From the NCBI RefSeq assembly GCF_003991585.1, contig NZ_PQSP01000003.1, forward strand, positions 211,527 through 275,526: DNA of 64,000 nucleotides, read 5' to 3'. The position numbers were made by a program, and so were the translations under genes. Below the pieces are notes generated by a model. The model had not been told where the DNA came from. It made no database searches and saw only the letters and a program-made list of their open reading frames with translations. Shown in pieces: positions 10,121-19,899 of the stretch. Each line of letters starts with the position of its first letter. The stretch's first letter is position 1. Source of the stretch: Saezia sanguinis. Lineage in GTDB: Bacteria > Pseudomonadota > Gammaproteobacteria > Burkholderiales > Burkholderiaceae_C.

Positions 10121-13055
10121 GGGCACCTCCTTGAGTAACTGCAGAAGACTTGTCGCGTAACTGCTGTACGACACGCTCCATGCGCATAACCCGTGAACCT
10201 TTCACCAAAATACTGGCATAACGCCCAACTTCATCGGATAAAGCGGCAGCCAGTTGTACGGCATCATCAAAATGCCGGGCGTCATCACCAAAAACCTTGA
10301 CCGACTCTGCCACCAGCGGCCCGGCGCCCCAAAGTGCCGCCACACCGCGCTCGCGTGCATACGCACCCACCTCGCGATGGAACTCGGCCCCCTGTGTGCC
10401 CACTTCGCCCATTTCACCCAGCACCAGCAAGGCCGGCTGCGGCAAAGCCGCCAGCACGTCAATGGCGGCACGCACAGAATCCGGGTTGGCGTTATACGCA
10501 TCGTTAATCAGAGTGACCTTGCGTCCTGCAAACTGCACCACCTCAACCTGTGAGCGACCACTAACGGGCACAAATGCATCCAGCCCGGCACCAATCGTCT
10601 GCAACGGCACCCCGGCACTCTGTGTGCAGGCGGTGGCTGCCAGTGCATTTTTCACATTATGCAAACCGGCACAATACAGCCTGCACTGAACGCTGTCTTG
10701 CTGCACATGCAGATTCGATTGCAGCACCAGTTGCCAGGCATCCTGATCCCACCCGGCCTGCGCAGTCACATTCGCCTGATGCGCAGCATCCAGTGCAAAG
10801 GTTGCCACAGAGCGCCCATGCGCCATGTCCTTCCACAGCGGGGTATATGCATCATCTGCCGGAAAAACGGCGGTACCGCCTTGCGGCAGTGCATCAATCA
10901 CCCGCCCATTCTCATGCGCCACCGCTTCCACCGTTTTCATGAACTCCTGATGCTCGCGCTGGGCATTGTTCACCAGAGCGATGGTCGGTTTAACGATGGT
11001 GGCCAGATAATCAATCTCGCCAGGATGGTTCATACCCAGTTCAAACACAGCCACTTCATGATGGGCACGCAAACGCAGCACCATCAACGGCACGCCAATG
11101 GCATTGTTTAAATTGCCCTGCGTTGACAGTGCCGCATCACTCTTCCACAGGCGCAAAATGCTGGCAATCATCTGTGTGGTGGTGGTTTTGCCATTGCTGC
11201 CCGTTACCGCAATCACAGGCAATGACCAGCAGGCGCGCCAGCCACTGGCAAGTGCTCCCAATGCTTTCAGGCTATCGGCAACTTCCAGCCCGGCAACACC
11301 GGCTTCAGCAATGCCTCTTTGTGCCAGCACGGCAACGGCACCCTGCTCTTTGGCCTGTGCCAAAAAGTCATGCGCATCAAAATTTTCACCCTTTAATGCC
11401 ACAAACAGGTCACCTGCCTGCAATGTACGGGTATCGGTATGCACGCGCGAGAACACCATATCGCCGTCGCCATGCAAACGTGCGCTCACGCCTTGCGACT
11501 GCAACAACGCCTGCGCCTGCCTGAGCGTCATCATGCCGTTGGCAGGCAATGCTTTTTGATCTGGCTGGCGTAAAGTGTTCAGCACCTGGGAGGCCATTTC
11601 GGCATCAGAAAAAGGGTAGCGCACGCCTTTCACTTCCTGATAGCTCTCATGCCCTTTTCCGGCAAGTACAACCACATCCTGCGCACTGGCATGTTGCAGC
11701 GCCCATGCAATGGCCTGGCGCCTGTCAACCTCAACATGCACATGCTCACCTGATGCAATCCCTGCCACAACCTGCTGGATGATGTCAAACGCATCTTCAT
11801 GGCGCGGGTTATCACTCGTTACCACCATGTCATCAGCATATTGCTGCACCACATGCCCCATCAGGGGTCGCTTGGTTGCATCGCGGTTACCACCACAGCC
11901 AAACACACACCACAAGCGCCCGCCACGCGCCTGCGCCAGCGGATGCAATGCCTGCAACACATTCGCCAGCGCATCCGGCGTGTGTGCATAATCCACAACC
12001 ACCTTGGGCACATCCTCGTGTAGGGCAAATACATTCTGCATACGCCCCGGCACTGGCGTCAGTGCGCTAAATGCTTGGGCAATCTGATGCAGGCTGTAAC
12101 CCATGGCGCGTAAAGCACCGGCAATTCCCAATAAATTGGATACGTTATAGTCACCCATCAGATGGGTTTGAACCTGCACCTGCTCAGCGCCTTCGGTCAG
12201 GACAAAATGAATGCCCGAATCGGTATGCGCCAGGTTCCTGGCCTGTAAGCGTGCCTGCGGGTGCCCCAGGCGCGAATAGGTATACAGATTATCTGGGTTC
12301 CAGGTGCCGGCAAGTTCCGCCGCCAGTTCTGCACCATGCGCGTCATCCACATTGATCACGGCAGACTGCAGCCCAGGCATATCAAACAAACTGCGCTTGG
12401 CCTGCCAATACGCCTGCATGCTGTGGTGATAGTCCAGATGGTCCTGCGTCACATTGGTCAGTAACGCCACCTTGACACGGATGTTGTCAAAACGGTGTTC
12501 TGCCAGCCCGATGGAAGATGCCTCCATGGCGCAGGCCTTCACGCCCTGCCCGACCAATGAACGCAACACCTGATGAATACGGATCGGGTCCGGCGTCGTC
12601 AGGGCCGAAGGCTCCAGATGATCCAGCGTGCCAACGCCCAGCGTTCCAATCATGCCGCAGGCATGATCAAGCACGGTCAACGCCTGTGCCATCCACCACG
12701 CTGTTGATGTTTTGCCATTGGTTCCAGTAATCGCCAGCACATCCAACTGTTCGCTGGGAAAACCATAGTAATGCGCCGCAATGGCAGCCATGGCTGTTTT
12801 CAGCCCGGGGTACAAAGCCACGCGTGAATCCTGATGCCAGGGCCACTGGTGCGCCTCATGCTCTTCCACCAAACACGCTGCCGCCCCCTGGCTCAAAACC
12901 TGTTCCACAAAACGACGGCCATCCACGGCTGCCCCCGGCCACGCGATGAAGCCATCGCCAGGCATAACCTGACGACTGTCCACGCTCAAATGGCCGTTTT
13001 GCACCTGTTGATGCAGCCACTCGGCAGCCAGCAAAGGTGTGCGCACGATATTCAT
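10110..13055 (-). CDS. murE-murF: Bifunctional MurE-MurF fusion ligase
   Basis: One 981-residue protein combines two consecutive Mur ligases. MurE (about 1-495) adds meso-diaminopimelate to UDP-MurNAc-L-Ala-D-Glu; its P-loop is GTNGKTST at 111-118 and the DNPR motif at 415-418 is the one associated with meso-DAP. MurF (about 508-981) adds D-Ala-D-Ala; its P-loop is GSNGKTTTT at 619-627. The link between them is only about 12 residues ([12 protein letters not shown]). There is no stop or frameshift between the halves. The same fusion is known in Bordetella, so it is lineage-typical rather than an assembly error. It overlaps ftsI by 4 bp. Confidence 0.96.
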   Translation of the reverse strand: MNIVRTPLLAAEWLHQQVQNGHLSVDSRQVMPGDGFIAWPGAAVDGRRFVEQVLSQGAAACLVEEHEAHQWPWHQDSRVALYPGLKTAMAAIAAHYYGFPSEQLDVLAITGTNGKTSTAWWMAQALTVLDHACGMIGTLGVGTLDHLEPSALTTPDPIRIHQVLRSLVGQGVKACAMEASSIGLAEHRFDNIRVKVALLTNVTQDHLDYHHSMQAYWQAKRSLFDMPGLQSAVINVDDAHGAELAAELAGTWNPDNLYTYSRLGHPQARLQARNLAHTDSGIHFVLTEGAEQVQVQTHLMGDYNVSNLLGIAGALRAMGYSLHQIAQAFSALTPVPGRMQNVFALHEDVPKVVVDYAHTPDALANVLQALHPLAQARGGRLWCVFGCGGNRDATKRPLMGHVVQQYADDMVVTSDNPRHEDAFDIIQQVVAGIASGEHVHVEVDRRQAIAWALQHASAQDVVVLAGKGHESYQEVKGVRYPFSDAEMASQVLNTLRQPDQKALPANGMMTLRQAQALLQSQGVSARLHGDGDMVFSRVHTDTRTLQAGDLFVALKGENFDAHDFLAQAKEQGAVAVLAQRGIAEAGVAGLEVADSLKALGALASGWRACWSLPVIAVTGSNGKTTTTQMIASILRLWKSDAALSTQGNLNNAIGVPLMVLRLRAHHEVAVFELGMNHPGEIDYLATIVKPTIALVNNAQREHQEFMKTVEAVAHENGRVIDALPQGGTAVFPADDAYTPLWKDMAHGRSVATFALDAAHQANVTAQAGWDQDAWQLVLQSNLHVQQDSVQCRLYCAGLHNVKNALAATACTQSAGVPLQTIGAGLDAFVPVSGRSQVEVVQFAGRKVTLINDAYNANPDSVRAAIDVLAALPQPALLVLGEMGEVGTQGAEFHREVGAYARERGVAALWGAGPLVAESVKVFGDDARHFDDAVQLAAALSDEVGRYASILVKGSRVMRMERVVQQLRDKSSAVTQGGAHAA

Positions 13056-14809
13056 GGCTGCCTCCTTGCCGCCTGCTGCCCCTGGCCTGTGCCTGCTAAC
13101 TGTAACGGCTGGTCAGGCAACACCCCCAGCAAACGCAAAGACTGCTGCACCACCTGGGCAAATACCGGCCCGGAAACAGCACCGCCGTAATAAACACCGT
13201 CGCTGGGCTCATCAATCATCACGGCCACAACGATGCGAGGCTGGTTGATCGGCGCAATGCCCACAAACCAGGAACGGTACTTGCCTGTACCGTAACCGCC
13301 AGCGCCTGATTTGATGGCCGTTCCGCTCTTGCCGCCAACGGCATACCCTTGTGTTTGCGCCTTGGTCCCCGCACCGCCAGGCAAAGTGACCATGTGCAGC
13401 ATTTCACGTATTTCTGCGGCCGTCTCGGGTGTGAATACACGCACGCCCTGCACCGGATGGTCATTGCGCAACAAAGACAATGGAATGATATCGCCATCAC
13501 GGGCAAATGCCGTATACGCATGTGCCAGTTGCAGCAAAGATACCGACAGGCCATAACCATAAGCCTGCGTTGCCTGCTCAATCGGGCGCCAGCTCTTGTA
13601 GGGCCGCAAACGACCCAATGCCGCACCCGGAAAACCGATCTGCGGCTTTTGCCCGAAGCCCAATTCCGTGAATGTTTCCCACATTTCACGTGGCGTCATC
13701 TGCATCGCAATGCTCACCACGCCGATATTGCTGGACTTTTGAATGACCTGCTGCACAGTCAACTGAGGATAATTGGCCACGTCACGGATCACCTTGCCAC
13801 CCACCACCACACTGCCCGGCGAGGTTTTGATCACTGTCGTCGGCTTGACAATGCCCAAATCCAGCGCACGGCCCACCACAATCGGCTTCATGGTGGAACC
13901 CGGCTCAAACGTATCGGTGACAGCACGGTTGCGCAGGGAGGAGCCCTGCAGATTTTCACGTGTATTGGGATCGTAGCTGGGGTAATTTACCAGCGCCAGA
14001 ATTTCACCGGTCCGCACATCAATGATCACAATGCTGCCGCTTTGAGCCCGGTGCAATTTAACGGCATCACTCAACAATTGATAGGCATAATATTGAATGC
14101 GCGCATCAATGGAGAGCTGGATATCCTTGCCATTGACCGGATTGACCCGTTCTTCTGCAGAGCCAACCGGCCTGCCCATGCGGTCCTGAATAAAGCGCTC
14201 CGATCCGGCCTTGCCCACCAGCAGGTCATTGAACGCGAGTTCCATTCCTTCCTGGCCCAGGTCTTCCACATTGGTAAAACCAACCACGTGCGCGGTTGCT
14301 TCCTTGCCCGGATAACTGCGCTGGTACTCATTACGTGCATAAATACCTTTAATCCCTAACGCCATCACCTGCTCAGCCAGCTCGTGCCCGGCCAAGCGCT
14401 TGAGCCATACAAACTCGCGCTTGCGCTCTCCTGAGCCCGGATCCAGCCTCACACGCAGTGCATCCTCACTCATCCCCAGCAGGGCGGCCAATTGCTTCAT
14501 TTGTGCGTCTGTGATATGGAGCTCGGCAGGAGACGCCCACAAACTGGGGGTTTCAATGCTGAACCCCAGCGGAATGCCGTTGCGGTCCTGAATCACGCCG
14601 CGGCTGGCTGGCAGCGGCAAGGTACGCACATAACGCATATCCGCCTGGTTCTGGTAAAACTCATACTGATAAAGCTGAATCCAGGCTGCACGCGCTGTCA
14701 ATACCGTAAAGCCCAGCGCCAGGCACACAATGATAAAGCGTGAACGCCATACCGGCGTGCGTGATGCCAGCAACGGGCTCTTGGTATAGTACACACCATG
14801 GCTACTCAT
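13052..14809 (-). CDS. ftsI: FtsI (PBP3), septal peptidoglycan transpeptidase
   Basis: Class B penicillin-binding protein that crosslinks septal peptidoglycan with FtsW. A single membrane anchor lies at about residues 24-45, then a pedestal domain, then the transpeptidase domain. That domain carries the catalytic motifs STMK (Ser305, Lys308), SSN (359-361) and KSG (494-496). I start at the ATG at 14809 (585 residues), which follows GAGGAGG and overlaps the ftsL stop by 8 bp. A longer in-frame start at 14839 lies deep in ftsL and is unlikely. Confidence 0.96.
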   Translation of the reverse strand: MSSHGVYYTKSPLLASRTPVWRSRFIIVCLALGFTVLTARAAWIQLYQYEFYQNQADMRYVRTLPLPASRGVIQDRNGIPLGFSIETPSLWASPAELHITDAQMKQLAALLGMSEDALRVRLDPGSGERKREFVWLKRLAGHELAEQVMALGIKGIYARNEYQRSYPGKEATAHVVGFTNVEDLGQEGMELAFNDLLVGKAGSERFIQDRMGRPVGSAEERVNPVNGKDIQLSIDARIQYYAYQLLSDAVKLHRAQSGSIVIIDVRTGEILALVNYPSYDPNTRENLQGSSLRNRAVTDTFEPGSTMKPIVVGRALDLGIVKPTTVIKTSPGSVVVGGKVIRDVANYPQLTVQQVIQKSSNIGVVSIAMQMTPREMWETFTELGFGQKPQIGFPGAALGRLRPYKSWRPIEQATQAYGYGLSVSLLQLAHAYTAFARDGDIIPLSLLRNDHPVQGVRVFTPETAAEIREMLHMVTLPGGAGTKAQTQGYAVGGKSGTAIKSGAGGYGTGKYRSWFVGIAPINQPRIVVAVMIDEPSDGVYYGGAVSGPVFAQVVQQSLRLLGVLPDQPLQLAGTGQGQQAARRQP

Positions 14810-15140
14810 GATGTGCCTCCTCTTCACGGATACGCACATTCAGCGGCAACTGCGGCACATATCCGGCAAGCGCACGCTGGTCCCTGGGAACAAACTCCGT
14901 CACACCCAACGTCGCCGGCACCATCTGCAGCACAGCGTGTGCATTTTGCTCAATGCGCCCCGGCGCTACCAGGCTCTGGCGCTCCTGCTGCAGGCGTTTG
15001 TAATCCAGATCCAGCTCATTCTGTGCGGTGTTTTCACCCGCAAGCGCTGTATACAGCAAACGCCCCTCGTGTGTGGAATACACCAATGCCAACCCACTTG
15101 CCAGAACAGCCAATAACAGAAGCACATTGAGCTTGGTCAT
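14802..15140 (-). CDS. ftsL: Cell division protein FtsL
   Basis: Small bitopic divisome protein that works with FtsB and FtsQ. The 112 residues hold one membrane segment (about 5-24) followed by a Gln/Glu/Leu-rich coiled coil (about 35-75) and a short C-terminal tail. Sequence conservation is low in this family, so the call rests on topology, length and position between rsmH and ftsI. It overlaps rsmH by 4 bp. Confidence 0.93.
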   Translation of the reverse strand: MTKLNVLLLLAVLASGLALVYSTHEGRLLYTALAGENTAQNELDLDYKRLQQERQSLVAPGRIEQNAHAVLQMVPATLGVTEFVPRDQRALAGYVPQLPLNVRIREEEAHHE

Positions 15141-16111
15141 GCGCGCCTCCTGCCCTGGCGGGAATGTGAGCCACCCTCAACAACGGCCAAAGCCTCGGTG
15201 CGCAGTGCAACCCGCATGATGGCAGAGCGGGCCCGCGGGTTTTGCTGCACTTCCTGCTCGGAAGGTCTGAAACGCCCCAGCGTTTTCAGCAGTGGTTCGG
15301 GCGGCTGTGCAAAAGGTGCGCGGCGATCAGGTTCCTGGCGCGAATGTTTCGCCATGAACTGCTTCACGATTCTGTCTTCCAAAGAATGAAAACTGATCAC
15401 CACAATACGCCCATGAGGTTTAAGCACAGATAATGCCGCGTTTAAAGCTGATTCGAGCTGCGCAAGCTCCTCGTTGACCTGGATGCGCAGCGCCTGAAAC
15501 GTGCGCGTCGCAGGATCCTGGCCTGGCTCACGGGTTTTGACAGCCGCGGCCACGAGCCTGGATAGCTCTCCTGTAGTGCGCACAGGTTCCCCACTTTCAC
15601 GCCGAGCAACAATCGCCTTTGCAATCGATACAGCAAACCGTTCTTCGCCATAATGACGTATCACCTCTGCAATGCGCTGCTGGTCAGCGCGCTCAAGAAA
15701 ATCCGCTGCACTTTGCCCATGTTCGGGATCCATGCGCATGTCCAGCGGCCCATCAAAACGAAAACTGAAACCACGTGCTGGGTCATCAATCTGAGGTGAA
15801 CTCACCCCCACATCCAGCAACAGGCCATCCACCGACTGCGGTGCCACCCATTGGTCAATCTGTGCAAACTCGGTACGCTGGAACGTCAGCCTCGCATCAT
15901 CAATCTGTGCCGCAGCCAGCTCGGCCTGCGGGTCGCGATCCAGCGCCAGCAACCTGCCCTGCGGCCCCAGGCGTGACAACAATTCACGCGTATGACCGCC
16001 ACGGCCAAACGTGCCATCCACATAAAAACCGTCAGGATGCGTCATGACGGCGTCAACCGCCTCCTGAAGCATCACCGTCTGGTGTTCGAGGGATTGTTGT
16101 GTCAACATCAT
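15137..16111 (-). CDS. rsmH: RsmH (MraW), 16S rRNA cytosine-1402 N4-methyltransferase
   Basis: SAM-dependent methyltransferase acting on C1402 of 16S rRNA. The protein starts with the [12 protein letters not shown] motif, has the SAM loop [10 protein letters not shown], the [11 protein letters not shown] segment and the [13 protein letters not shown] motif near the end, all typical. At 324 residues the length is normal. It begins 9 bp after the mraZ stop. Two ATG codons stand side by side at the start; either gives essentially the same product. Confidence 0.96.
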   Translation of the reverse strand: MMLTQQSLEHQTVMLQEAVDAVMTHPDGFYVDGTFGRGGHTRELLSRLGPQGRLLALDRDPQAELAAAQIDDARLTFQRTEFAQIDQWVAPQSVDGLLLDVGVSSPQIDDPARGFSFRFDGPLDMRMDPEHGQSAADFLERADQQRIAEVIRHYGEERFAVSIAKAIVARRESGEPVRTTGELSRLVAAAVKTREPGQDPATRTFQALRIQVNEELAQLESALNAALSVLKPHGRIVVISFHSLEDRIVKQFMAKHSRQEPDRRAPFAQPPEPLLKTLGRFRPSEQEVQQNPRARSAIMRVALRTEALAVVEGGSHSRQGRRRA

Positions 16112-16120
16112 CCAACCGTA

Positions 16121-16549
16121 TTAAAAGGAAAAGTCTTTCAAAATATCCGGCATACCTGCCTGCATGGCCTCTGCCTCCTTGGCAGCGTACGTTGCAGCGT
16201 CCCACAATTCAAAATGACTTCCCATTCCCAGCAACACCACTTCTTTGGTCAACCCGGCCGCAGCTCTGAGTTCGGGTGAAATCAGCACCCGCGCAGCGCT
16301 ATCCAGCTCTATATCCAGTGCATTTCCAAGGAAAATACGTTTCCACCAGTGTGCTTGCATCGGTAAAGCCGCTACACGGTCACGAAAGCGCTCCCACTCA
16401 GAACGTGGGAAAATCATCAGACAGCCATCCGGATGTTTGGTCACGGTCAGCTTGCCGCCTGCACTTTCGCTCAGCGCGTCACGATACCTGGCCGGTACGT
16501 TCAACCTTCCTTTGGCATCAATCGACAGAGATGAAGCACCTTGAAACAC
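16121..16549 (-). CDS. mraZ: MraZ, dcw cluster transcriptional regulator
   Basis: Ring-forming DNA-binding protein with two SpoVT/AbrB-like halves that represses the dcw operon. I choose the GTG at 16549, giving 142 residues and the family N-terminus [15 protein letters not shown]. An in-frame ATG at 16597 would give 158 residues, but that codon lies between the -35 and -10 boxes of the likely mraZ promoter and so should not be in the mRNA. The ribosome site is weak (GGGGA), and it coincides with one of the operator repeats. The DAKGR loop, repeated in variant form in the second half, is the usual DNA-contacting element. Confidence 0.93.
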   Translation of the reverse strand: MFQGASSLSIDAKGRLNVPARYRDALSESAGGKLTVTKHPDGCLMIFPRSEWERFRDRVAALPMQAHWWKRIFLGNALDIELDSAARVLISPELRAAAGLTKEVVLLGMGSHFELWDAATYAAKEAEAMQAGMPDILKDFSF

Positions 16550-16580
16550 TTTTCCCCACAAATTTACACTTTTCCCCACT
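16546..16580 (-). promoter_or_regulatory. MraZ-type operator repeats
   Basis: On the minus strand the 14-mer GTGGGGAAAAGTGT occurs twice with a 20-bp period (16579-16566 and 16559-16546). Read in 10-bp steps this is TGGGG, TGTAA, TGGGG, TGTTT, each separated by 5 bp. MraZ is known to bind direct TGGG-type repeats with 5-nt spacers upstream of its own gene. The second repeat covers the mraZ start codon, so binding would block both promoter clearance and initiation. Confidence 0.7.
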
Positions 16581-16606
16581 TTATGTGAAAAAAGCATTCA
16601 GGTCAA
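16578..16606 (-). promoter_or_regulatory. Sigma-70 promoter of the dcw cluster (PmraZ)
   Basis: On the minus strand a -35 box TTGACC (16606-16601) and a -10 box TAAAGT (16583-16578) are separated by exactly 17 bp. Predicted transcription starts near 16571, about 22 nt before the GTG start of mraZ and inside the operator repeats. Confidence 0.65.
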
Positions 16607-17020
16607 GCGAGTGGTTGCTATTTTTCTTGTTAAATCAATGACTTAGCCCTATCTTTTTAATGGATTTGGGAATATAAAATTCATTAAAAATAAGCACTTA
16701 AAAATAACTGTGAATGCGATGTCTGAAGTAGAAAGCCCCTGATAGCAATCAAGGTAAACCGTGACAAATTTCCGCTTCATGCACAAAAATGCAACAAAAC
16801 TATTTGTTCTGCTTCTCATACACATGAGAACACAATACAGAATGTGTGTTGAACTACTGAATATATATACAGGTAATTGCATTTTGTATCGACACCTGCT
16901 TTTATCCGGGGAAAAAAGTTATCTGTTAGCATGGGAAAATTCACCAACACAATGACATCCACTGCATGACATGTCATGTGCGTCATTTTCGTCATTTGCC
17001 CATCTCACACCACATACACC
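16607..17020. other. AT-rich divergent intergenic region between mraZ and the P-type ATPase
   Basis: About 410 bp of AT-rich DNA between two divergent transcripts. Apart from the mraZ promoter at its left end I see no gene; short open frames on both strands lack ribosome sites and protein-like composition. It presumably holds the ATPase promoter, but no clear -35/-10 pair stands out. Confidence 0.5.
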
Positions 17021-19753
17021 ATGGCAGACCAGAGCTTAGCCCACACAAATGAACCCCAGAAAAATACTGATTGGCATGCCTACACAACAGAACAAACGCA
17101 GCATGCACTGAACACACAGGTCAATGGGCTGAGCAATGAAGAGGTAACGCAGCGACAGCAACTGTATGGGTTCAACCAGTTGATTGCTCCCAAAAAGCGC
17201 AGCGCCTGGATGCGCTTTTTCATGCAGTTTCATAACATCCTGCTCTACATCATGCTGGCCGCTTCTGCCGTAACAGCCATTCTGGGGCACTGGATCGATA
17301 CCTTTGTACTGCTGGCCGCCGTACTCGTCAACGCCATCATCGGGTTTATACAGGAAGGAAAAGCCGAATCGGCCATGGATGCCATCCGCTCCATGATCTC
17401 CGCCCGTGCAACCGTGATCCGGGAAGGCGTGCGCAAAGAAATCAACGCGCTCGAACTGGTGCCAGGCGATCTGGTCATCTTAAATTCCGGCGATAAGATC
17501 CCGGCTGATATCCGCCTGACGTCTGCCAGGGACCTGCGTGTCGAAGAAGCCGCCCTAACCGGGGAATCCGTCCCTATTCAAAAAAGCACTAATGCAGTCG
17601 CCAGTGATGCCCCCCTGGGAGACCGCACCTGCATGGCATACTCAGGCACCGTGGCCGTATATGGGCAAGCCAGCGGCATCGTTGTCGCCACCGGCACATA
17701 CACCGAACTGGGCAAAATCAATGAAATGCTCTCCAGCATCGAAAGCATGACAACGCCCCTGCTGCGCCAGATCAATGCTTTTGGCAGGGCACTGGCCATT
17801 TTCATCCTGATTTTTGCCGCGGCACTGTTTCTGTTTGGCGTATTCCTGCGCGGCTACTCGGCTTCAGACATGTTCATGATGGTCATTGCCCTGACGGCCT
17901 CGGCCATCCCGGAAGGCCTGCCGGCACTGATCACCATCACCCTGGCTCTGGGTGTGCAGCGCATGGCACGCCAGCATGCTATTGTGCGCAACCTGCCGGC
18001 GGTCGAAACGCTGGGATCAGTCTCTGTGATCTGCTCCGATAAAACCGGCACCCTCACCCGCAACGAGATGACCGTGCAGCGCATTGTCAGCAGCCTGCAT
18101 GTGTATGACGTCAGCGGCATCGGCTATGCCCCGCAGGGCACTGTTTACCAAAATGACCAGCCTGTCAGTTGCGCCACAGATACCATCCTCGAGCGCATTG
18201 TCCGCATCGGTACTTTATGCAATGATGCACAACTGGTTAACGACACACCGCCGCGCATAGAAGGAGACCCCACCGAAGGCGCTTTGCTGGTGCTTGGTGC
18301 CAAAGCAGGCCTGGTACAGCAGGATGCACCTTCTCAGTGGCAGCGGTTAGACAGCATCCCGTTTGAATCAGAACATCGTTACATGGCCACTTATCACCAG
18401 GACGAAAACAGCCTGCCATGGATTCTGACGAAAGGCGCACCTGAACGCATTTTTGAAATGTGCAGTTCACAAATGTCCGCACATGGCATCAGCCCGCTGG
18501 ATATCGACTACTGGCGGCGCATGGTGACCGACACGGCAGCCAAAGGCCTGCGTGTACTGGCACTGGGTTATAAACAGGCTGAACCGCAGGCAGAGCAAAT
18601 CAGCACAGATGATATCGACAGCGGCGGGTTTATTCTGGCCGGACTGGTTGGCATCATCGACCCGCCACGTGAAGAAGCCATTGCCGCCATACGCGAATGT
18701 CACCAGGCCGGCATATCGGTCAAAATGATCACCGGCGACCATGTGGAAACGGCCCGCGCCATTGGTGCACAGCTCAATATCGGCGTGGACAAACCCGCCA
18801 TGACCGGTGCGGAAATCTCGGTGCTGGATGATCAGGAACTCAGCCGCGTCATCATGGATGTCGACGTTTTTGCACGCGCCGCACCGGAACATAAGCTGCG
18901 GCTGGTACAGGCCATGCAGGAGCAGCATCAGATCGTATCCATGACAGGCGACGGTGTGAACGACGCCCCGGCGCTCAAGCGCGCCGATGTCGGCGTGGCT
19001 ATGGGGCAAAAGGGAACAGAAGCCGCCAAAGAAGCCGCTGACATGGTGCTGACCGACGACAATTTTGCCACCATAGCCAAAGCGGTACGCGAAGGCCGCA
19101 CCGTTTATGACAACCTGAAAAAATTCATTTTGTTCATGCTGCCAACCAATGGCGGCGAGGCGCTGGTGATCATTGCAGCCATTTTCCTGCAGTTCACCCT
19201 ACCGCTCACCCCGGCCCAGGTATTGTGGATCAACATGGTCACCTCCTGCACGCTTGGGCTTGCACTGGCTTTTGAAGCGGCCGAGCCCAATATCATGACG
19301 CGCCCTCCCCGCGCTTCCAGTGAAAAACTGCTCTCCGGCTTCTTTATCTGGCGCATTATCATGGTTTCTGTACTGATGATGGCTGCAGTGCTCACGCTGT
19401 TTCTCTGGGAACTCAGCCACGGCACTGCCGAAAACACCGCCAGAACCATTGCCGTGAATACACTGGTTGCCGCGGAAATGTTTTACCTGCTCAACAGCCG
19501 GCATGTTTATGATACCGTACTCAGCCGTGAAGGCCTGCTGGGAAACAAATACGTGCTGTTATCCATCGCTGCCTGTTTTGCTTTGCAACTGCTGTTTACC
19601 TACCTGCCGGCATTCCAATATTTATTTGGCTCTACAGCACTTGATTTAACCCAGTGGCTGAAAGTCTTTGCCGGTGGGGTGTTTGTTTTCCTGGTGGCTG
19701 AACTCGAAAAATGGATCATACGGCGGTTTATCTCTTTAAAACCGGCAACATGA
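17021..19753 (+). CDS. P2-type cation-transporting ATPase
   Basis: Membrane pump powered by an aspartyl-phosphate cycle. From the ATG at 17021 (910 residues) the order is: cation-ATPase N-terminal domain (about 15-85), membrane pair M1-M2, actuator domain with TGES (180-183), M3-M4 with PEGLP (297-301), phosphorylation motif DKTGTLT (340-346), nucleotide-binding domain, hinge GDGVNDAPALKRADVG, and a C-terminal membrane block M5-M10. It resembles bacterial PacL/PMR1-like pumps. In M6 the sequence is NMVTSCTLGLAL: the Asn and Thr of SERCA-type calcium sites are kept, but the Asp is Ser. The transported ion is therefore uncertain. An upstream ATG (16976) is in frame but adds 15 unlikely residues. 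Confidence 0.9.
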   Translation: MADQSLAHTNEPQKNTDWHAYTTEQTQHALNTQVNGLSNEEVTQRQQLYGFNQLIAPKKRSAWMRFFMQFHNILLYIMLAASAVTAILGHWIDTFVLLAAVLVNAIIGFIQEGKAESAMDAIRSMISARATVIREGVRKEINALELVPGDLVILNSGDKIPADIRLTSARDLRVEEAALTGESVPIQKSTNAVASDAPLGDRTCMAYSGTVAVYGQASGIVVATGTYTELGKINEMLSSIESMTTPLLRQINAFGRALAIFILIFAAALFLFGVFLRGYSASDMFMMVIALTASAIPEGLPALITITLALGVQRMARQHAIVRNLPAVETLGSVSVICSDKTGTLTRNEMTVQRIVSSLHVYDVSGIGYAPQGTVYQNDQPVSCATDTILERIVRIGTLCNDAQLVNDTPPRIEGDPTEGALLVLGAKAGLVQQDAPSQWQRLDSIPFESEHRYMATYHQDENSLPWILTKGAPERIFEMCSSQMSAHGISPLDIDYWRRMVTDTAAKGLRVLALGYKQAEPQAEQISTDDIDSGGFILAGLVGIIDPPREEAIAAIRECHQAGISVKMITGDHVETARAIGAQLNIGVDKPAMTGAEISVLDDQELSRVIMDVDVFARAAPEHKLRLVQAMQEQHQIVSMTGDGVNDAPALKRADVGVAMGQKGTEAAKEAADMVLTDDNFATIAKAVREGRTVYDNLKKFILFMLPTNGGEALVIIAAIFLQFTLPLTPAQVLWINMVTSCTLGLALAFEAAEPNIMTRPPRASSEKLLSGFFIWRIIMVSVLMMAAVLTLFLWELSHGTAENTARTIAVNTLVAAEMFYLLNSRHVYDTVLSREGLLGNKYVLLSIAACFALQLLFTYLPAFQYLFGSTALDLTQWLKVFAGGVFVFLVAELEKWIIRRFISLKPAT

Positions 19754-19793
19754 CCCTATGACCATGCCGGCACTTCTTTAAAGTGTGCCCCAT

Positions 19794-19821
19794 TTGATCG
19801 CATGCATCTTCTTGATAGAAT
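19794..19821 (+). promoter_or_regulatory. Candidate sigma-70 promoter of pgi
   Basis: TTGATC (19794-19799) and TAGAAT (19816-19821) are separated by 16 bp. Transcription would start near 19828, leaving a leader of about 70 nt before pgi. Confidence 0.4.
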
Positions 19822-19899
19822 CACAATAGCAGCCACCCCACGTGATAAGGCTGCCATACGGCTTAGCCTTACCATAACCTTTTAATGTGCTTCACCCAT

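Noticed and set aside
19855..19884. Inverted repeat AAGGCT / AGCCTT before pgi as terminator of the ATPase gene
   Set aside because: Six-base arms with a 12-nt loop and no T-tract; too weak.
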